NCBI GenBank assembly: GCA_023663905.1
Contig: JAMPGO010000001.1
Coordinates: 173,940 to 237,939, forward strand
Direction of reading: 5' to 3'
DNA: 64,000 nt
Source of the DNA: Ruminococcus flavefaciens
GTDB taxonomy: Bacteria; Bacillota; Clostridia; Oscillospirales; Ruminococcaceae
Position 1 is the first letter of the stretch, and every line of letters starts with the position of its first letter. Shown in pieces: positions 41,554 to 51,147 of the stretch. A model generated the notes under the pieces. It was not told the origin of the DNA, searched no databases, and saw only the letters and a list, made by a program, of their open reading frames with translations. Made by a program: the position numbers and the translations under genes.

Positions 41554-43374
41554 ATGATTAGAGAAGATTTAAGAAATATTGCCATTATCGCCCACGTTGA
41601 CCACGGCAAGACCACTCTTGTTGACGAAATGCTGAAGCAGGGCGGTGTGTTCCGTGAGAATCAGGCTGTTGCCGAGCGTGTTATGGACTCCAACGACATC
41701 GAGCGTGAGCGTGGTATCACTATCCTTGCAAAAAATACTTCCGTAATGTACAACGATGTTAAAATCAACATCATTGATACACCAGGTCACGCTGATTTCG
41801 GCGGTGAGGTTGAGCGTGTACTTGAAATGGTTGACGGTGTGCTTCTGCTTGTTGACGCTGCCGAAGGACCTATGCCTCAGACAAGATTCGTACTCTCAAA
41901 GGCGCTTGAAATGGGTCACAAGATTATTGTTGTTGTAAATAAAATCGACCGTCCCGATGCGAGACTTGACGAAATCGGCGATGAAGTTCTTGAGCTTCTC
42001 CTCGACCTCGATGCAAGCGACGAACAGCTTGAAAGCCCGATACTTTTCTGCTCGGGAAGAAGCGGTACTGCTTCGCTCAGCCAGTACGAGACAGGCACAG
42101 ACCTCAAACCGCTGTTCGATACTATCATCAACTATATTGAACCGCCGAAGGGCGACGAGACTGAACCTCTGCAAATGCTTATTTCCTCTATCGATTACAA
42201 CGAGTATGTCGGACGTATCGGAATCGGACGTATCGTGCGTGGAAATATCAAGGTAAATCAGCAGGTTACTGTCTGCGACTATACAGGTTCAAAGAAGAAT
42301 TATAATTCCAAAATCGTTTCGCTTCTCCAGATTCAGGGCTTACAGCGTGTGCCTGTTGAATCGGCTGAAATGGGCGATATTGTGTGGATTTCGGGTATTG
42401 ACGGCATTACTATCGGCGATACTATCTGCGCCGTTGAACAGCCTGAGCCGTTGCCGTTCGTAAAAATCAGCGAGCCGACTGTTGAGATGACTTTCTCTGT
42501 AAACGACAGTCCTTTTGCAGGACGTGAGGGCAAGTTTGTTACATCACGCCAGCTCCGTGAGAGACTTTTCAAGGAACTGCTAAAGGACGTTTCGCTTCGT
42601 GTTGAGGAAACGGAATCAACCGACGCTTTCCGTGTTGCAGGACGTGGCGAAATGCACCTGTCCATACTCATCGAAAATATGCGCCGTGAAGGCTATGAGC
42701 TTGCCGTATCAACTCCACGTGTACTCTACAAAGAGGGCGAGGACGGCAGAAAACTTGAACCTATCGAGCGCCTTGTTGTTGACGTTCCCGACGACTGCGT
42801 TGGTTCTGTTATGGAGAAAATCGGAAGCCGTAAGGGTGAGCTTGTTGAAATGCACCCGCAGGGAAATCGTATGCGTATAGAGTTCCTTGTTCCTGCACGT
42901 GGACTTTTCGGCTATAAGAGTGAGTTCCTTACAGATACAAAGGGCGAGGGAATTATGAGCCACGTTTTCGAGGATTATCAGCCGTACAAGGGCGATATTG
43001 AGCGCAGAAAGACAGGTTCACTTGTATCATTCGAGACAGGCGAGGCTGTAACATATGGTCTGTTCAATGCTCAGGAGCGTGGACAGCTCTTTATTCCTGC
43101 CGGTACTCCTGTTTATGAGGGTATGATTGTCGGAGCTTCGCCGAAAACAGATGACCTTGTTGTTAACGTATGCAAGAGAAAGCACCTTACAAATACACGT
43201 GCAAGCGGAAGCGATGACGCACTCAGACTTGTTCCGCACCGCATTCTCAGCCTTGAGGACTGCCTTGAATTTCTTGCCGATGACGAGCTTCTCGAAGTTA
43301 CTCCCGAAAGTCTCAGAATCCGCAAAAGAATCCTCAGCAACTCTCAGCGTGCTAAGGTAAGAGCAAAATCATAA
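41554..43374 (+). CDS. typA: Ribosome-binding GTPase TypA/BipA
   Basis: A 606-aa translational GTPase of the EF-G family. G-domain motifs are '[16 protein letters not shown]' (G1), the switch region '[14 protein letters not shown]', '[14 protein letters not shown]' (G3) and '[10 protein letters not shown]' (G4). The EF-G-like domains follow, then the BipA-specific C-terminal domain ('[20 protein letters not shown]'). It helps large-subunit assembly and stress growth. ATG follows GGAGGAA. A terminator follows directly. Confidence 0.96.
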   Translation: MIREDLRNIAIIAHVDHGKTTLVDEMLKQGGVFRENQAVAERVMDSNDIERERGITILAKNTSVMYNDVKINIIDTPGHADFGGEVERVLEMVDGVLLLVDAAEGPMPQTRFVLSKALEMGHKIIVVVNKIDRPDARLDEIGDEVLELLLDLDASDEQLESPILFCSGRSGTASLSQYETGTDLKPLFDTIINYIEPPKGDETEPLQMLISSIDYNEYVGRIGIGRIVRGNIKVNQQVTVCDYTGSKKNYNSKIVSLLQIQGLQRVPVESAEMGDIVWISGIDGITIGDTICAVEQPEPLPFVKISEPTVEMTFSVNDSPFAGREGKFVTSRQLRERLFKELLKDVSLRVEETESTDAFRVAGRGEMHLSILIENMRREGYELAVSTPRVLYKEGEDGRKLEPIERLVVDVPDDCVGSVMEKIGSRKGELVEMHPQGNRMRIEFLVPARGLFGYKSEFLTDTKGEGIMSHVFEDYQPYKGDIERRKTGSLVSFETGEAVTYGLFNAQERGQLFIPAGTPVYEGMIVGASPKTDDLVVNVCKRKHLTNTRASGSDDALRLVPHRILSLEDCLEFLADDELLEVTPESLRIRKRILSNSQRAKVRAKS

Positions 43375-43382
43375 AGTCAAGA

Positions 43383-43414
43383 ACCTGCTCCTGAATGGAC
43401 GGAGCAGGTTTTTT
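43383..43414 (+). terminator. Terminator after typA
   Basis: ACCTGCTC pairs with GAGCAGGT around a 10-base loop, followed by T6. Confidence 0.9.
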
Positions 43415-43421
43415 AATTTAC

Positions 43422-43450
43422 TTGACAACCCAATAGTAATATGATACAAT
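43422..43450 (+). promoter_or_regulatory. Promoter of the membrane-protein/LRR cluster
   Basis: TTGACA (43422-43427), 17 bases, TACAAT (43445-43450). Confidence 0.7.
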
Positions 43451-43486
43451 TAAGTCATAACATCAGTACAAAGGAGCAGTGGGAAT

Positions 43487-43941
43487 ATGAACGGTAAATT
43501 TTTCAGATATGCGGAATATATCCTGTTTGCAGTTATGTTTTTATCCGCTGTTCACGGTATCAATGCGCTGATTTTCAGCAATGTCATTGCGTTCAATGCT
43601 GTGAATTTCACTTTTGCGGTACTGTTTTTATTGTCAATGATTTTGATTTCCGTGCTGTCATTTTATAAAAACAAAACAAAAACCGTCATAGGCGCTTTTC
43701 TCGGATATTGGACGGCAGTTATCCTGCTGTACAATATTTCCGGAATCCTTGATATTGACTGGCTGGAGAACACGGCGGAAATTATAATAATGCCTTTTGC
43801 GGTATATTCCATATCTTATGGCAGTTCACTGACGGCGAAACGGCAACTGCTTTAAGTTTATTGTCCGCATACTACATTATTCCTGTCCTGATGATTTTAT
43901 ATTTTGCTGTTATGATTTTAAAAAAACGCATAAGAGTGTGA
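43487..43941 (+). pseudogene. Small membrane protein, frameshifted near its C-terminus
   Basis: The frame from ATG 43487 (behind AAGGAG) gives 122 residues with about three to four membrane helices and a stop at 43855. The next frame (-1) then reads on from about 43820 with 'TALSLLSAYYIIPVLMILYF' and ends in A-V-M-I-L-K-K-R-I-R-V with a stop at 43941. That is a full further membrane helix with a positive tail, five bases before the next gene. One base appears lost near 43815-43825. The protein would have been ~150 aa with four or five helices. I recognise no family. A sequencing error is possible. Confidence 0.6.
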
Positions 43942-43945
43942 TTTT

Positions 43946-44908
43946 ATGAAAAAGCTTACAGTCTTACTGACCGCATTAATCTGCTGTACTGCTTCTGTTC
44001 CTGCTGTGTACGCTTCCGAAGATGTGCAGACGGAGAGGGTTATAATTACAAGCAAAACAGATACGGAAATCGAAGTACCTGAATACGCAGACGAGCTGTA
44101 TATCAGCTTCTGCCCGTCGCTTGAAACAGTAACTCTTCCGAGATACGTTGATGAAATATATATCACGGACTGTCCTTCGCTTAAAGAGGTGAACGTTGCC
44201 GAAGATAATATGAATTTCTGTTCCGTTGACGGCATTGTCTACACGAAGGATATGACGGAAGTCGTATTCTGTCCGCAGGCTAAAGAGGGTGCGGAATTTG
44301 TTATTCCCGACGGTGTTATTAAAATACGTGAAAACGCATTCAACTACTGCACTTTTGAAAGCTATGTCCTTCCCGATTCACTGGAGGAAATGGGAAACCG
44401 TGCTTTTTACGATAATTTTAACCTCCGAAAGATAAATATTCCCGAAAAAGTCAACGGCACGCTTTTCAGCGTATTTGCAGGCTGTAATAACCTGAAAGAG
44501 ATAGCTTTTGAAAACGACAGCGACGAAATAAACGGCTACAGGACATTTTCGTCCTTTGATTTGGATATTCCGTATCTGAACGCACTGGACGGAGTTAATG
44601 ACGTGCAGATTGCGGTGTACGTTCCCGACAATAAAATCACTGACTATCATATGATTCTCGGCATAAACTCCGACAATATAATAATCCTGCCCATAAGCAC
44701 GAAAAAAGATGATTCCAATCCGTTTGACGTGAACGGCGACGGTATTGTAAGCATTTCCGACGCTGTTGCTATGCAGAGCTATCTTTTAGGCGGTACGGTT
44801 GAAAATATCGGCAATACTGACATTGACGGCGACGGACGAGCAGACGTTTTTGATTTTCTGCTTATGAAAAAGATTATCATTGATAACTGGGCTGATATGC
44901 CGTATTAA
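43946..44908 (+). CDS. Secreted BspA-type leucine-rich-repeat protein with dockerin
   Basis: A 320-aa protein with a signal peptide (1-23). Leucine-rich repeats of BspA type follow at about residues 35-235; units include 'YISFCPSLETVTLP', 'FNYCTFESYVLPDSLEEMG' and 'FAGCNNLKEIAFEN'. The C-terminal dockerin (about 257-318) has two typical calcium loops, 'DVNGDGIVSISDAVAMQSYL' and 'DIDGDGRADVFDFLLMKKII'. This dockerin differs from those of the GH9 and GH10 enzymes. BspA repeats often serve in adhesion, so it may tether to the cellulosome or cell surface. It heads a set of small surface genes. Confidence 0.85.
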   Translation: MKKLTVLLTALICCTASVPAVYASEDVQTERVIITSKTDTEIEVPEYADELYISFCPSLETVTLPRYVDEIYITDCPSLKEVNVAEDNMNFCSVDGIVYTKDMTEVVFCPQAKEGAEFVIPDGVIKIRENAFNYCTFESYVLPDSLEEMGNRAFYDNFNLRKINIPEKVNGTLFSVFAGCNNLKEIAFENDSDEINGYRTFSSFDLDIPYLNALDGVNDVQIAVYVPDNKITDYHMILGINSDNIIILPISTKKDDSNPFDVNGDGIVSISDAVAMQSYLLGGTVENIGNTDIDGDGRADVFDFLLMKKIIIDNWADMPY

Positions 44909-44966
44909 ATTTCAGCAGATTTTCACATTAAAAACATATTCCCTGAAAGTTATGGAGATATAATTT

Positions 44967-45644
44967 ATGAAAAAGACAATTCCATTTATTCTTACAGCTG
45001 TAATGCTTCTTGCAGGCTGTGGCGACAACAAAACAAGCGATAGTTCTGAACCGCCTGCACCTCTTGAAAGTCCTGCTTCTGAAATATATGAGGAAGCCAC
45101 GGAAGAGGTGATACCGACGGAGAGAGTGCGTGATATTGAATCCATTGAGGATTTTGAGTACGAAATTCTTGACGGCGGTGTTACTATCACGAAATACACA
45201 GGAAATTCGACCGATGTCGTGATTCCCGATACAATAGAGGACGTGCCTGTTACGAAAATAGGCTTCCTGTCCTTTGAAGCAAAATTCGATGTCGTATCAA
45301 TTACGCTTCCCGAAACAACGGAAGTCATCTGCGAGGGTGCATTTATGGACTGCTCGTCGCTTGTGAGCATAAATATTCCCGAAAGCGTTACGAGTATCGA
45401 AAGAAGTGCGTTTGCAGCGTGTACGGCTATAGAATCGCTTGTTATACCTGCTTCTGTGGAGTCCATTGAAATGGAGGCATTTACAGCCTGCGAAAGTATG
45501 ACATCGCTTACAATAAATAATCCCGGACTTGCATACGACGACTGGGGACTTGAAGCTCTTCCGTCCGTTACTGTATATGCGCCTGAAAATTCAGCCGTAT
45601 ATAAATGGGCGGTTGAAAATAATATCAACGTATCGACGGTATGA
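44967..45644 (+). CDS. Lipoprotein with BspA-type leucine-rich repeats
   Basis: A 225-aa protein with lipobox 'LLAGC' (Cys ~18). The C-terminal ~150 residues are BspA-type repeats with the V-x-I-P-x-x-V pattern, such as 'GAFMDCSSLVSINIPESV' then 'AFAACTAIESLVIPASV' then 'AFTACESMTSLTI'. It is likely a surface adhesion or ligand-binding protein. ATG 44967 follows GGAGAT. Part of the same-direction cluster 43.9-48.0 kb. Confidence 0.85.
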   Translation: MKKTIPFILTAVMLLAGCGDNKTSDSSEPPAPLESPASEIYEEATEEVIPTERVRDIESIEDFEYEILDGGVTITKYTGNSTDVVIPDTIEDVPVTKIGFLSFEAKFDVVSITLPETTEVICEGAFMDCSSLVSINIPESVTSIERSAFAACTAIESLVIPASVESIEMEAFTACESMTSLTINNPGLAYDDWGLEALPSVTVYAPENSAVYKWAVENNINVSTV

Positions 45645-45655
45645 TTGGAGAAAAT

Positions 45656-46408
45656 ATGCTGAATATAAAAAAAATTACTGCTGTTCTTGCCTGTATGTTC
45701 TGTCTGGCTTCGTGTGCGGAAGCGGATGAAATATCATCAAACAATTCCGTATCGCAGACTGTTTCAATCGGCGAAAACGGTGTATCTGATATTATAACTC
45801 CTGCTGAGGACAGCGAGGAATACAATCTCGGAAGCTATCGTGTGAGCGAAAGCGGTATCAAGCTTTACTATGAAGATGAAGATATTCCGACGGAACTTAT
45901 GCTGACCCTTGAAAGGTATTTCACTGCTTTTCAGAACAGGGACTTTGAATTATACAAGTCCTGCCTTGCTTCTGACTATGTTGAAAGATATAACAAATAT
46001 CTCGTTGAGAACTACAGCAGTGAGGATAACGAATACAATCTGCAAAGCTCATTTGAACTACAGTGCGACAATATCAGAAGCTATATGATTCAGGAAATTC
46101 TCGGCACTTATGATGTTCCTAAAGATGACAGTCACACGGGCGACTTTAAAATCACACGAATCCGTGCCGAAAATACTGAGCTTCTCGAGGGCGAAACGAC
46201 GGAAGGGCTTACTGAAAGCTTCTTTGAGTACCTCGACGGAGTTTTTGATATGGACTACTATGAATATGTGAGCGAACAGGCGGACTGCTTCCGTTACTTC
46301 ACATTCTATATAATCGCTGAGGGCGAGGACGGCGAAGAGCATCGTATAATCAGCGAAATGGATATTGTCTTTGCCGAAAAAGACGGCAGATATTATACAT
46401 TTGGTTAA
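45656..46408 (+). CDS. Lipoprotein of unknown function
   Basis: About 250 aa. Lipobox 'LASC' (Cys near 20) follows a signal peptide. A later region (about 95-245) is rich in Glu, Asp and Tyr and has the alternating pattern of an NTF2-like or DUF-type beta-alpha domain ('FTAFQNRDFELYKSCLASDY'). ATG 45656 follows TTGGAGAAAAT. The next gene encodes a related-looking lipoprotein. Confidence 0.7.
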   Translation: MLNIKKITAVLACMFCLASCAEADEISSNNSVSQTVSIGENGVSDIITPAEDSEEYNLGSYRVSESGIKLYYEDEDIPTELMLTLERYFTAFQNRDFELYKSCLASDYVERYNKYLVENYSSEDNEYNLQSSFELQCDNIRSYMIQEILGTYDVPKDDSHTGDFKITRIRAENTELLEGETTEGLTESFFEYLDGVFDMDYYEYVSEQADCFRYFTFYIIAEGEDGEEHRIISEMDIVFAEKDGRYYTFG

Positions 46409-46421
46409 GGAGATTTTTACT

Positions 46422-47120
46422 ATGAAAAAGTTTTTATGCGGTATTACAGCGGTTTTAATGGCTTTTGCAATGACTTCCTGCGAAGATAAGACGGAGGACA
46501 GCTCTTCGGAATCGGGAGTTAATATGGTCAGCGGTGCAGGAAGCGGAGTTAACTTAAAGCAGGATGATATGCCCTATGGCTCGACAGTTTTTGAGCTGTC
46601 GCAGGACAATGACGACCACGTGAAGTACATCACCTGTTTTGACAAGCGTTATTTCGGCGGTGATGATGAAGAAAATCCCGATTACTCCGAAATCTATGTA
46701 ATCCACGACTATGTTGCTTCTCTCAATGATAACGACCACGACCTTATGAAATCCGTTTACTACGACGGCTATCTTGAAGAAGCTTGCAGAAACGGCGATT
46801 ATGAAGATGTTGATGAATATATCGACGGACTTTATGAAACGCTTGTTACTCTTCTCGGCGACGGCTTTGAGATAGACTATATAGACGTTTCGGCTTGTAT
46901 CGGCGATGAAAATGTAGCTGCGGTTGATTATATGGCTACTGTTGACGAATATCTCACAAACATCGGCGCAATTGACAAGGTTACATCGAAAAAAGTAATT
47001 GAAGTAGGCGGATATACCTGCTACAGCGGTGCAGACGGCGGTTCGTATCAGCTTACAAATCATATGGAGAGCATTATCCTCGGTGTGTATATCATCGACG
47101 GACAGGCATATATTGTATAA
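46422..47120 (+). CDS. Lipoprotein of unknown function, related to its neighbour
   Basis: About 232 aa with lipobox 'MTSC' (Cys near 18). The soluble part contains 'IHDYVASLNDNDHDLMKSVY' followed by 'DGYLEEACRNGDYEDVDEYI', an NTF2-like-looking helix-helix region similar in layout to the preceding lipoprotein, so the two may be diverged duplicates. ATG follows TAAGGAG. Confidence 0.7.
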   Translation: MKKFLCGITAVLMAFAMTSCEDKTEDSSSESGVNMVSGAGSGVNLKQDDMPYGSTVFELSQDNDDHVKYITCFDKRYFGGDDEENPDYSEIYVIHDYVASLNDNDHDLMKSVYYDGYLEEACRNGDYEDVDEYIDGLYETLVTLLGDGFEIDYIDVSACIGDENVAAVDYMATVDEYLTNIGAIDKVTSKKVIEVGGYTCYSGADGGSYQLTNHMESIILGVYIIDGQAYIV

Positions 47121-47138
47121 AATAAGGAGGAAATTTTT

Positions 47139-47480
47139 ATGCCGTTTATTAATTTAAAAACAAATATCATGGTTTCCGATGAAAAGAAAACCGCCCTCAA
47201 ATCAGCATTCGGACAGGTTATCGAGACTATCCCGGGCAAGTCCGAGGCTTGGCTTATGGTAGGAATCGAGCCTGAGTATACGCTTTATTTCAAGGGCGAT
47301 GACACTCCGACAGCTATGGTTGATGTCAGCGTGTTCGGCACGGAAAATCCGTCCGCATTCAACGTACTTACCAGAAAAATATGCGACCTTCTCAATCAGG
47401 AGCTTGGTATTGAGAAATCCAGAATCTATGTGAAGTACGAAACAACACAGCACTGGGGCTGGAACGGCTCGAACTTCTGA
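47139..47480 (+). CDS. MIF/tautomerase-family protein
   Basis: A 113-aa protein. The N-terminal Pro2 of 'MPFINLKTNIMVSDEKK' is the catalytic base in MIF and tautomerases. 'SEAWLMVGIEPEYTLYF', 'TPTAMVDVSVFG' and 'NQELGIEKSRIYVKYE' match the trimeric MIF fold. ATG follows AAGGAGG. Possible activity: keto-enol tautomerase; the natural substrate is unknown. Confidence 0.88.
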   Translation: MPFINLKTNIMVSDEKKTALKSAFGQVIETIPGKSEAWLMVGIEPEYTLYFKGDDTPTAMVDVSVFGTENPSAFNVLTRKICDLLNQELGIEKSRIYVKYETTQHWGWNGSNF

Positions 47481-47491
47481 GGTGAACGGCT

Positions 47492-47992
47492 ATGAGTGAA
47501 AACGGAGGAATGCCGTCAGCGCCTACGCTTGAAATGCTGATGAATGAAATAAAATCCCTGCGTGAGCGTGTTGAATATCTTGAATCGTACAGTTATTTTG
47601 AAGTCGGCAACGGACATCTCATTAAATATACGGGCGATTTGCCTGTTGTGAGGATTCCTGATACTGTTACGCACATAAACGGAATGGCTTTTGATGAAAA
47701 AAGAGAGCTGATAAGGGAAGTTATTATTCCCGATTCTGTTGTAAGAATAGAGAATTATGCTTTTTTCGGCTGTGAGAATCTTGTATCTGTAAATATTCCC
47801 GATTCTGTGGAGCGTATAGGCTCATATGCATTTTCCGGATGTGAATCTCTCGGAAAAGTATATATTCCCGATTCTGTAAGAAAAATAGAAAGTGATGCAT
47901 TTTCAGGCTGTCCGAATCTGGAAATATCCATTCCGTCATCGTGCAGGTGTTCAGCAGTTTTTGCAGGCTGTAAGTCATTCACAAGAAGATAA
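47492..47992 (+). CDS. BspA-type leucine-rich-repeat protein, cytoplasmic
   Basis: A 166-aa protein without a signal peptide. A coiled-coil-like start ('EMLMNEIKSLRERVEYLES') precedes repeats of the form 'VRIENYAFFGCENLVSVNIP', each followed by D-S-V. At least four repeats are seen from residue 55. It starts 11 bases after the MIF-like gene, so it is co-transcribed. Function unknown. Confidence 0.82.
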   Translation: MSENGGMPSAPTLEMLMNEIKSLRERVEYLESYSYFEVGNGHLIKYTGDLPVVRIPDTVTHINGMAFDEKRELIREVIIPDSVVRIENYAFFGCENLVSVNIPDSVERIGSYAFSGCESLGKVYIPDSVRKIESDAFSGCPNLEISIPSSCRCSAVFAGCKSFTRR

Positions 47993-48024
47993 AAAAATCC
48001 CCCGATTTTTGTCGGGGATTTTAT
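47993..48024. terminator. Bidirectional terminator between converging genes
   Basis: AATCCCCCGA pairs with TCGGGGATT around TTTTTG, T-rich on both strands. Confidence 0.88.
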
Positions 48025-48028
48025 GTAA

Positions 48029-48628
48029 TCAATAGTCCATACTTATCAGCAGTACAGGGAATATAAAGCACAGAATCATAAATATAATCGTGAGGACGAA
48101 AACTATTCCGAAGATTATGAGTTCAGCCTTTGCAAAATTCTTTACTGACGGGTCTTTTGATACGCAGAGCATTATGATAATGCCGATGATGTTGGTGAAA
48201 GCGATAAGCACAAGCCAGCCTACCCAGCCGCCGACAGACGTTGTATTATTCTGCATATTTACGTTGATATTGTTGTTGTATAAAGGCGGTGGGGTCTGAT
48301 AATTACCCTGAAAGCGGTTCTGATTATAATTCTGATTGTACGGATTAGGGTTATAGGGCTGTACTGCTGTTCTGTTGGGATTGATGTTGGTGTTGATATT
48401 GGTATTTACGTTCGGTGCAGGCTCAGGCGCAGGTACATCCGCAACGACTTCCTCAGTCACTTCTTCAGCTGTATCTTCGACAGCTTCTGCGTATACTTCT
48501 TCAGTCTCGGTGATGTCATTGACAACCGCTGATTTATCCAGATTAACTTTTGATTTCGGAGCAGGCGAACCGCAGTTTATACAGAAATCGCCTGTAAGTT
48601 CTTCTCCGCAATTTAAACATTTAGCCAT
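48029..48628 (-). CDS. Zinc-ribbon membrane protein
   Basis: A 199-aa protein. The N-terminal zinc ribbon is 'CLNCGEELTGDFCINCGSPA', followed by an acidic region, an Asn/Pro-rich disordered stretch (residues ~75-125) and two membrane helices near 135-150 and 160-190. ATG follows GGAGG. This layout is common in Firmicutes (zinc-ribbon plus membrane domain) with no assigned role. Confidence 0.8.
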   Translation of the reverse strand: MAKCLNCGEELTGDFCINCGSPAPKSKVNLDKSAVVNDITETEEVYAEAVEDTAEEVTEEVVADVPAPEPAPNVNTNINTNINPNRTAVQPYNPNPYNQNYNQNRFQGNYQTPPPLYNNNINVNMQNNTTSVGGWVGWLVLIAFTNIIGIIIMLCVSKDPSVKNFAKAELIIFGIVFVLTIIFMILCFIFPVLLISMDY

Positions 48629-48758
48629 AAAAAACCTCCCTGTTTTATCTGATTATATTATATCATAAATACACAAAAAATTCAATTATTTAATCTTACA
48701 GAACGGACTGCCTCAAGTTACTTTTTTTTGTCAAATTATTACTAATAAAAAAAATCAC

Positions 48759-48787
48759 TTGCATAAAACTGCGAATTGTGCTATAAT
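48759..48787 (+). promoter_or_regulatory. Promoter of the GH95-GH26 genes
   Basis: TTGCAT (48759-48764), 17 bases, TATAAT (48782-48787), about 35 bases before the GH95 start. Confidence 0.7.
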
Positions 48788-48822
48788 AAAATATATTTTC
48801 TTGCAAGAATGGAGCTGTAATA

Positions 48823-51144
48823 ATGTCTGAATATGTACTTAAGTACAGAACACCTGCCGGGAACAGCGGTGAGACTATTCCGGTCGGAAACGGCTGTTTA
48901 GGCGGAATGATTTATGGAAATCCGTCGGATGAGCTTATAAAAATCAATCTTGACAGTTTCTGGTCGGGAAAACACCTTGACAGAATCAATCCCGACTCTT
49001 ACGAGGGTATGCGGGAAGTCAGGAATCTTATAGGCAAAGGCGATATTTCTTCTGCTGAGAGAACTGCTTTTGAAACTATGCAGGGAACGCCTTTCAATAT
49101 GAGAAGATTTATGCCCCTGCTTGACCTCCATATCAGCTGTTTTATCGGCGGAAAGGCTAAAAACTATGCACGTTTTCTGAATACGGAAAATTCTGTTTCA
49201 AGTGTTGAATTTGACGTTGGAAACAAGCATTTTCAGCGTAATTATATATGCACAGGCGACGAGGGGCTTGTTATCGGATTTTTCTGTGACGAAGATGAGA
49301 GTATCTCGTTCGATGCGTGGCTTGAGGGCAGAGAGGAATTTTGTACCGCTAACCGTGTTGATGACGATAACGATGACAGAATCGTATATTCGGGCGGAAT
49401 CGGCGGTTCGGAAGGAATAAATTTCGCTTCCTGCCTTGCCGTTAAGGCTGACGGCGGTGAAGTCAGGGTTTTCGGAAACAGAATCTGTGTAAGAAATGCC
49501 GATTTTGTTATGCTTATTTTCAATGCCCGTACTGATATTGATACCGAAGAACCCGATGAACACAAGGAAATGGTTATGGAAGCCATTGACGACGCAATGA
49601 ATCTGGAATATGAGGATATACTTAACAACTATATCTCGTGGTACAGCGGTGTATTCAACAGGGTTGAGCTTTCGCTTGACGACAACAGCGGTGAAAATAT
49701 TGATATACTGGCTACCGACGAGAGAATAATGCGTTTAAAGGGCGATGAGCTTGACAGCAGGGAATGCACCCGACTTATCAACGACAATAAGCTTATCGAG
49801 CTTTATTTCAATTTCGGTCGCTATCTGCTGATTTCCTGCGGTACATCACGACAGGCTGTCAATGTGCGTGGCTTGTGGAATGACAATCCCGCTTCATCGA
49901 GCAGGTATATTCTCTCAGGAAACACACAGATGTGCTACTGGGGTGCGGATGTGTGCGGTATCAAGGAATGCTTTCATCAGCTGTTTGAGCTTGCGGAGCT
50001 TATATGCCGTACAGGAAGAAAGACTGCTGAAAAGATGTACGGCGTAAAAAGCGGAAGCGTATGCCACACGGAAACGGATTTATGGGGCGATTCAGTTCCG
50101 CAGGGTACATCGCCCGATTCCATATGGTGTATGGGTCTTGCGTGGCTTGCAATTCACGTCTTTGAGCATTATGAATATACAATGGACAGGGATTTTCTTG
50201 AAAAAAGATATAACATAATGAAGCGTGCCGCCGAGTTTTTTGTGAATTATCTTGTTGAGGACGAAAAGGGCAGACTTGTTGTTTCGCCCTCTGTATCGCC
50301 GACGAGTGCCTATATTGCAGAAAACGGCTCAAAGGCTCATTTCTGTTCGGGTGTGGCTGTTGATTCGCAGATTCTTACTGTTCTGTTCAATGATATAATC
50401 AAGGCGAGCGACATACTCGGCTGGGACGATGAATTTGCGGAAACGCTTAAACCGCTTGTAGCACGTCTGCCCGAGATTGAAGTAGGCAGGTACGGTCAGA
50501 TAAAGGAGTGGAATAACGATTACGATGAGGCTGAATCGCCCGAAAGACTGCTGTATCACCTGTTCGCACTTCACCCGGCAGACCTTATAACTCCTGTTAA
50601 AACACCTAAACTTGCCGCCGCATCCAGAACCACCCTTATACGCAGGCTTATTCACGGCGGACTTGAAAAGGGCTGGGGCTGTGCGTGGATTGCAAATATG
50701 TGGGCGAGACTTTACGACGGCAATATGGTCTATGAGTGCCTGAAAAACCTGCTTACACGCTCAACTTATCCCAATCTCATAAATATGTACCCCGATTTTC
50801 AGATTGACGCTAATATGGGCGCTGTTTCGGCGATTACAGAAGCTCTTCTTCAGAGTACAGGCGGAGAAATAGTTCTGCTTCCTGCACTTCCGCAGGAATG
50901 GAGCAAAGGCTCTGTGCGTGGACTGAGGGCAAAGGGCGGATTTGAAGTAAGTATGGAATGGTCGGGCGGAAAGCTCACAGGTGCGGAAATAAAATCGAAC
51001 GCAGGAAAGGAATGCCGTATCAGGGTTATGAACAGCGTTGCAGTCAGCATAATATGCGAGGACGAGGATATAAATCCGAGAATCGAGAACGGCATTATCA
51101 TATTCAATACAACGGCAGAAATGACATATATAATCAGGTGTTAA
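48823..51144 (+). CDS. GH95 alpha-L-fucosidase
   Basis: A 773-aa protein. The N-terminal beta-domain opens 'TIPVGNGCLGGMIYGNPSDE', and the catalytic (alpha/alpha) barrel carries 'AVNVRGLWNDNP', 'NTQMCYWGADVCGIKECFHQ', 'VSPSVSPTSAYI' and 'GGLEKGWGCAWIANMWARLY'. The C-terminal beta-domain includes 'GEIVLLPALPQEWSKGSVRG'. This is GH95 layout and length (fucosidase or galactosidase acting on 1,2-linkages of xyloglucan). No signal peptide is seen, so it probably works in the cytoplasm on imported oligosaccharides. It ends three bases before the GH26 gene. Confidence 0.9.
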   Translation: MSEYVLKYRTPAGNSGETIPVGNGCLGGMIYGNPSDELIKINLDSFWSGKHLDRINPDSYEGMREVRNLIGKGDISSAERTAFETMQGTPFNMRRFMPLLDLHISCFIGGKAKNYARFLNTENSVSSVEFDVGNKHFQRNYICTGDEGLVIGFFCDEDESISFDAWLEGREEFCTANRVDDDNDDRIVYSGGIGGSEGINFASCLAVKADGGEVRVFGNRICVRNADFVMLIFNARTDIDTEEPDEHKEMVMEAIDDAMNLEYEDILNNYISWYSGVFNRVELSLDDNSGENIDILATDERIMRLKGDELDSRECTRLINDNKLIELYFNFGRYLLISCGTSRQAVNVRGLWNDNPASSSRYILSGNTQMCYWGADVCGIKECFHQLFELAELICRTGRKTAEKMYGVKSGSVCHTETDLWGDSVPQGTSPDSIWCMGLAWLAIHVFEHYEYTMDRDFLEKRYNIMKRAAEFFVNYLVEDEKGRLVVSPSVSPTSAYIAENGSKAHFCSGVAVDSQILTVLFNDIIKASDILGWDDEFAETLKPLVARLPEIEVGRYGQIKEWNNDYDEAESPERLLYHLFALHPADLITPVKTPKLAAASRTTLIRRLIHGGLEKGWGCAWIANMWARLYDGNMVYECLKNLLTRSTYPNLINMYPDFQIDANMGAVSAITEALLQSTGGEIVLLPALPQEWSKGSVRGLRAKGGFEVSMEWSGGKLTGAEIKSNAGKECRIRVMNSVAVSIICEDEDINPRIENGIIIFNTTAEMTYIIRC

Positions 51145-51147
51145 CGT

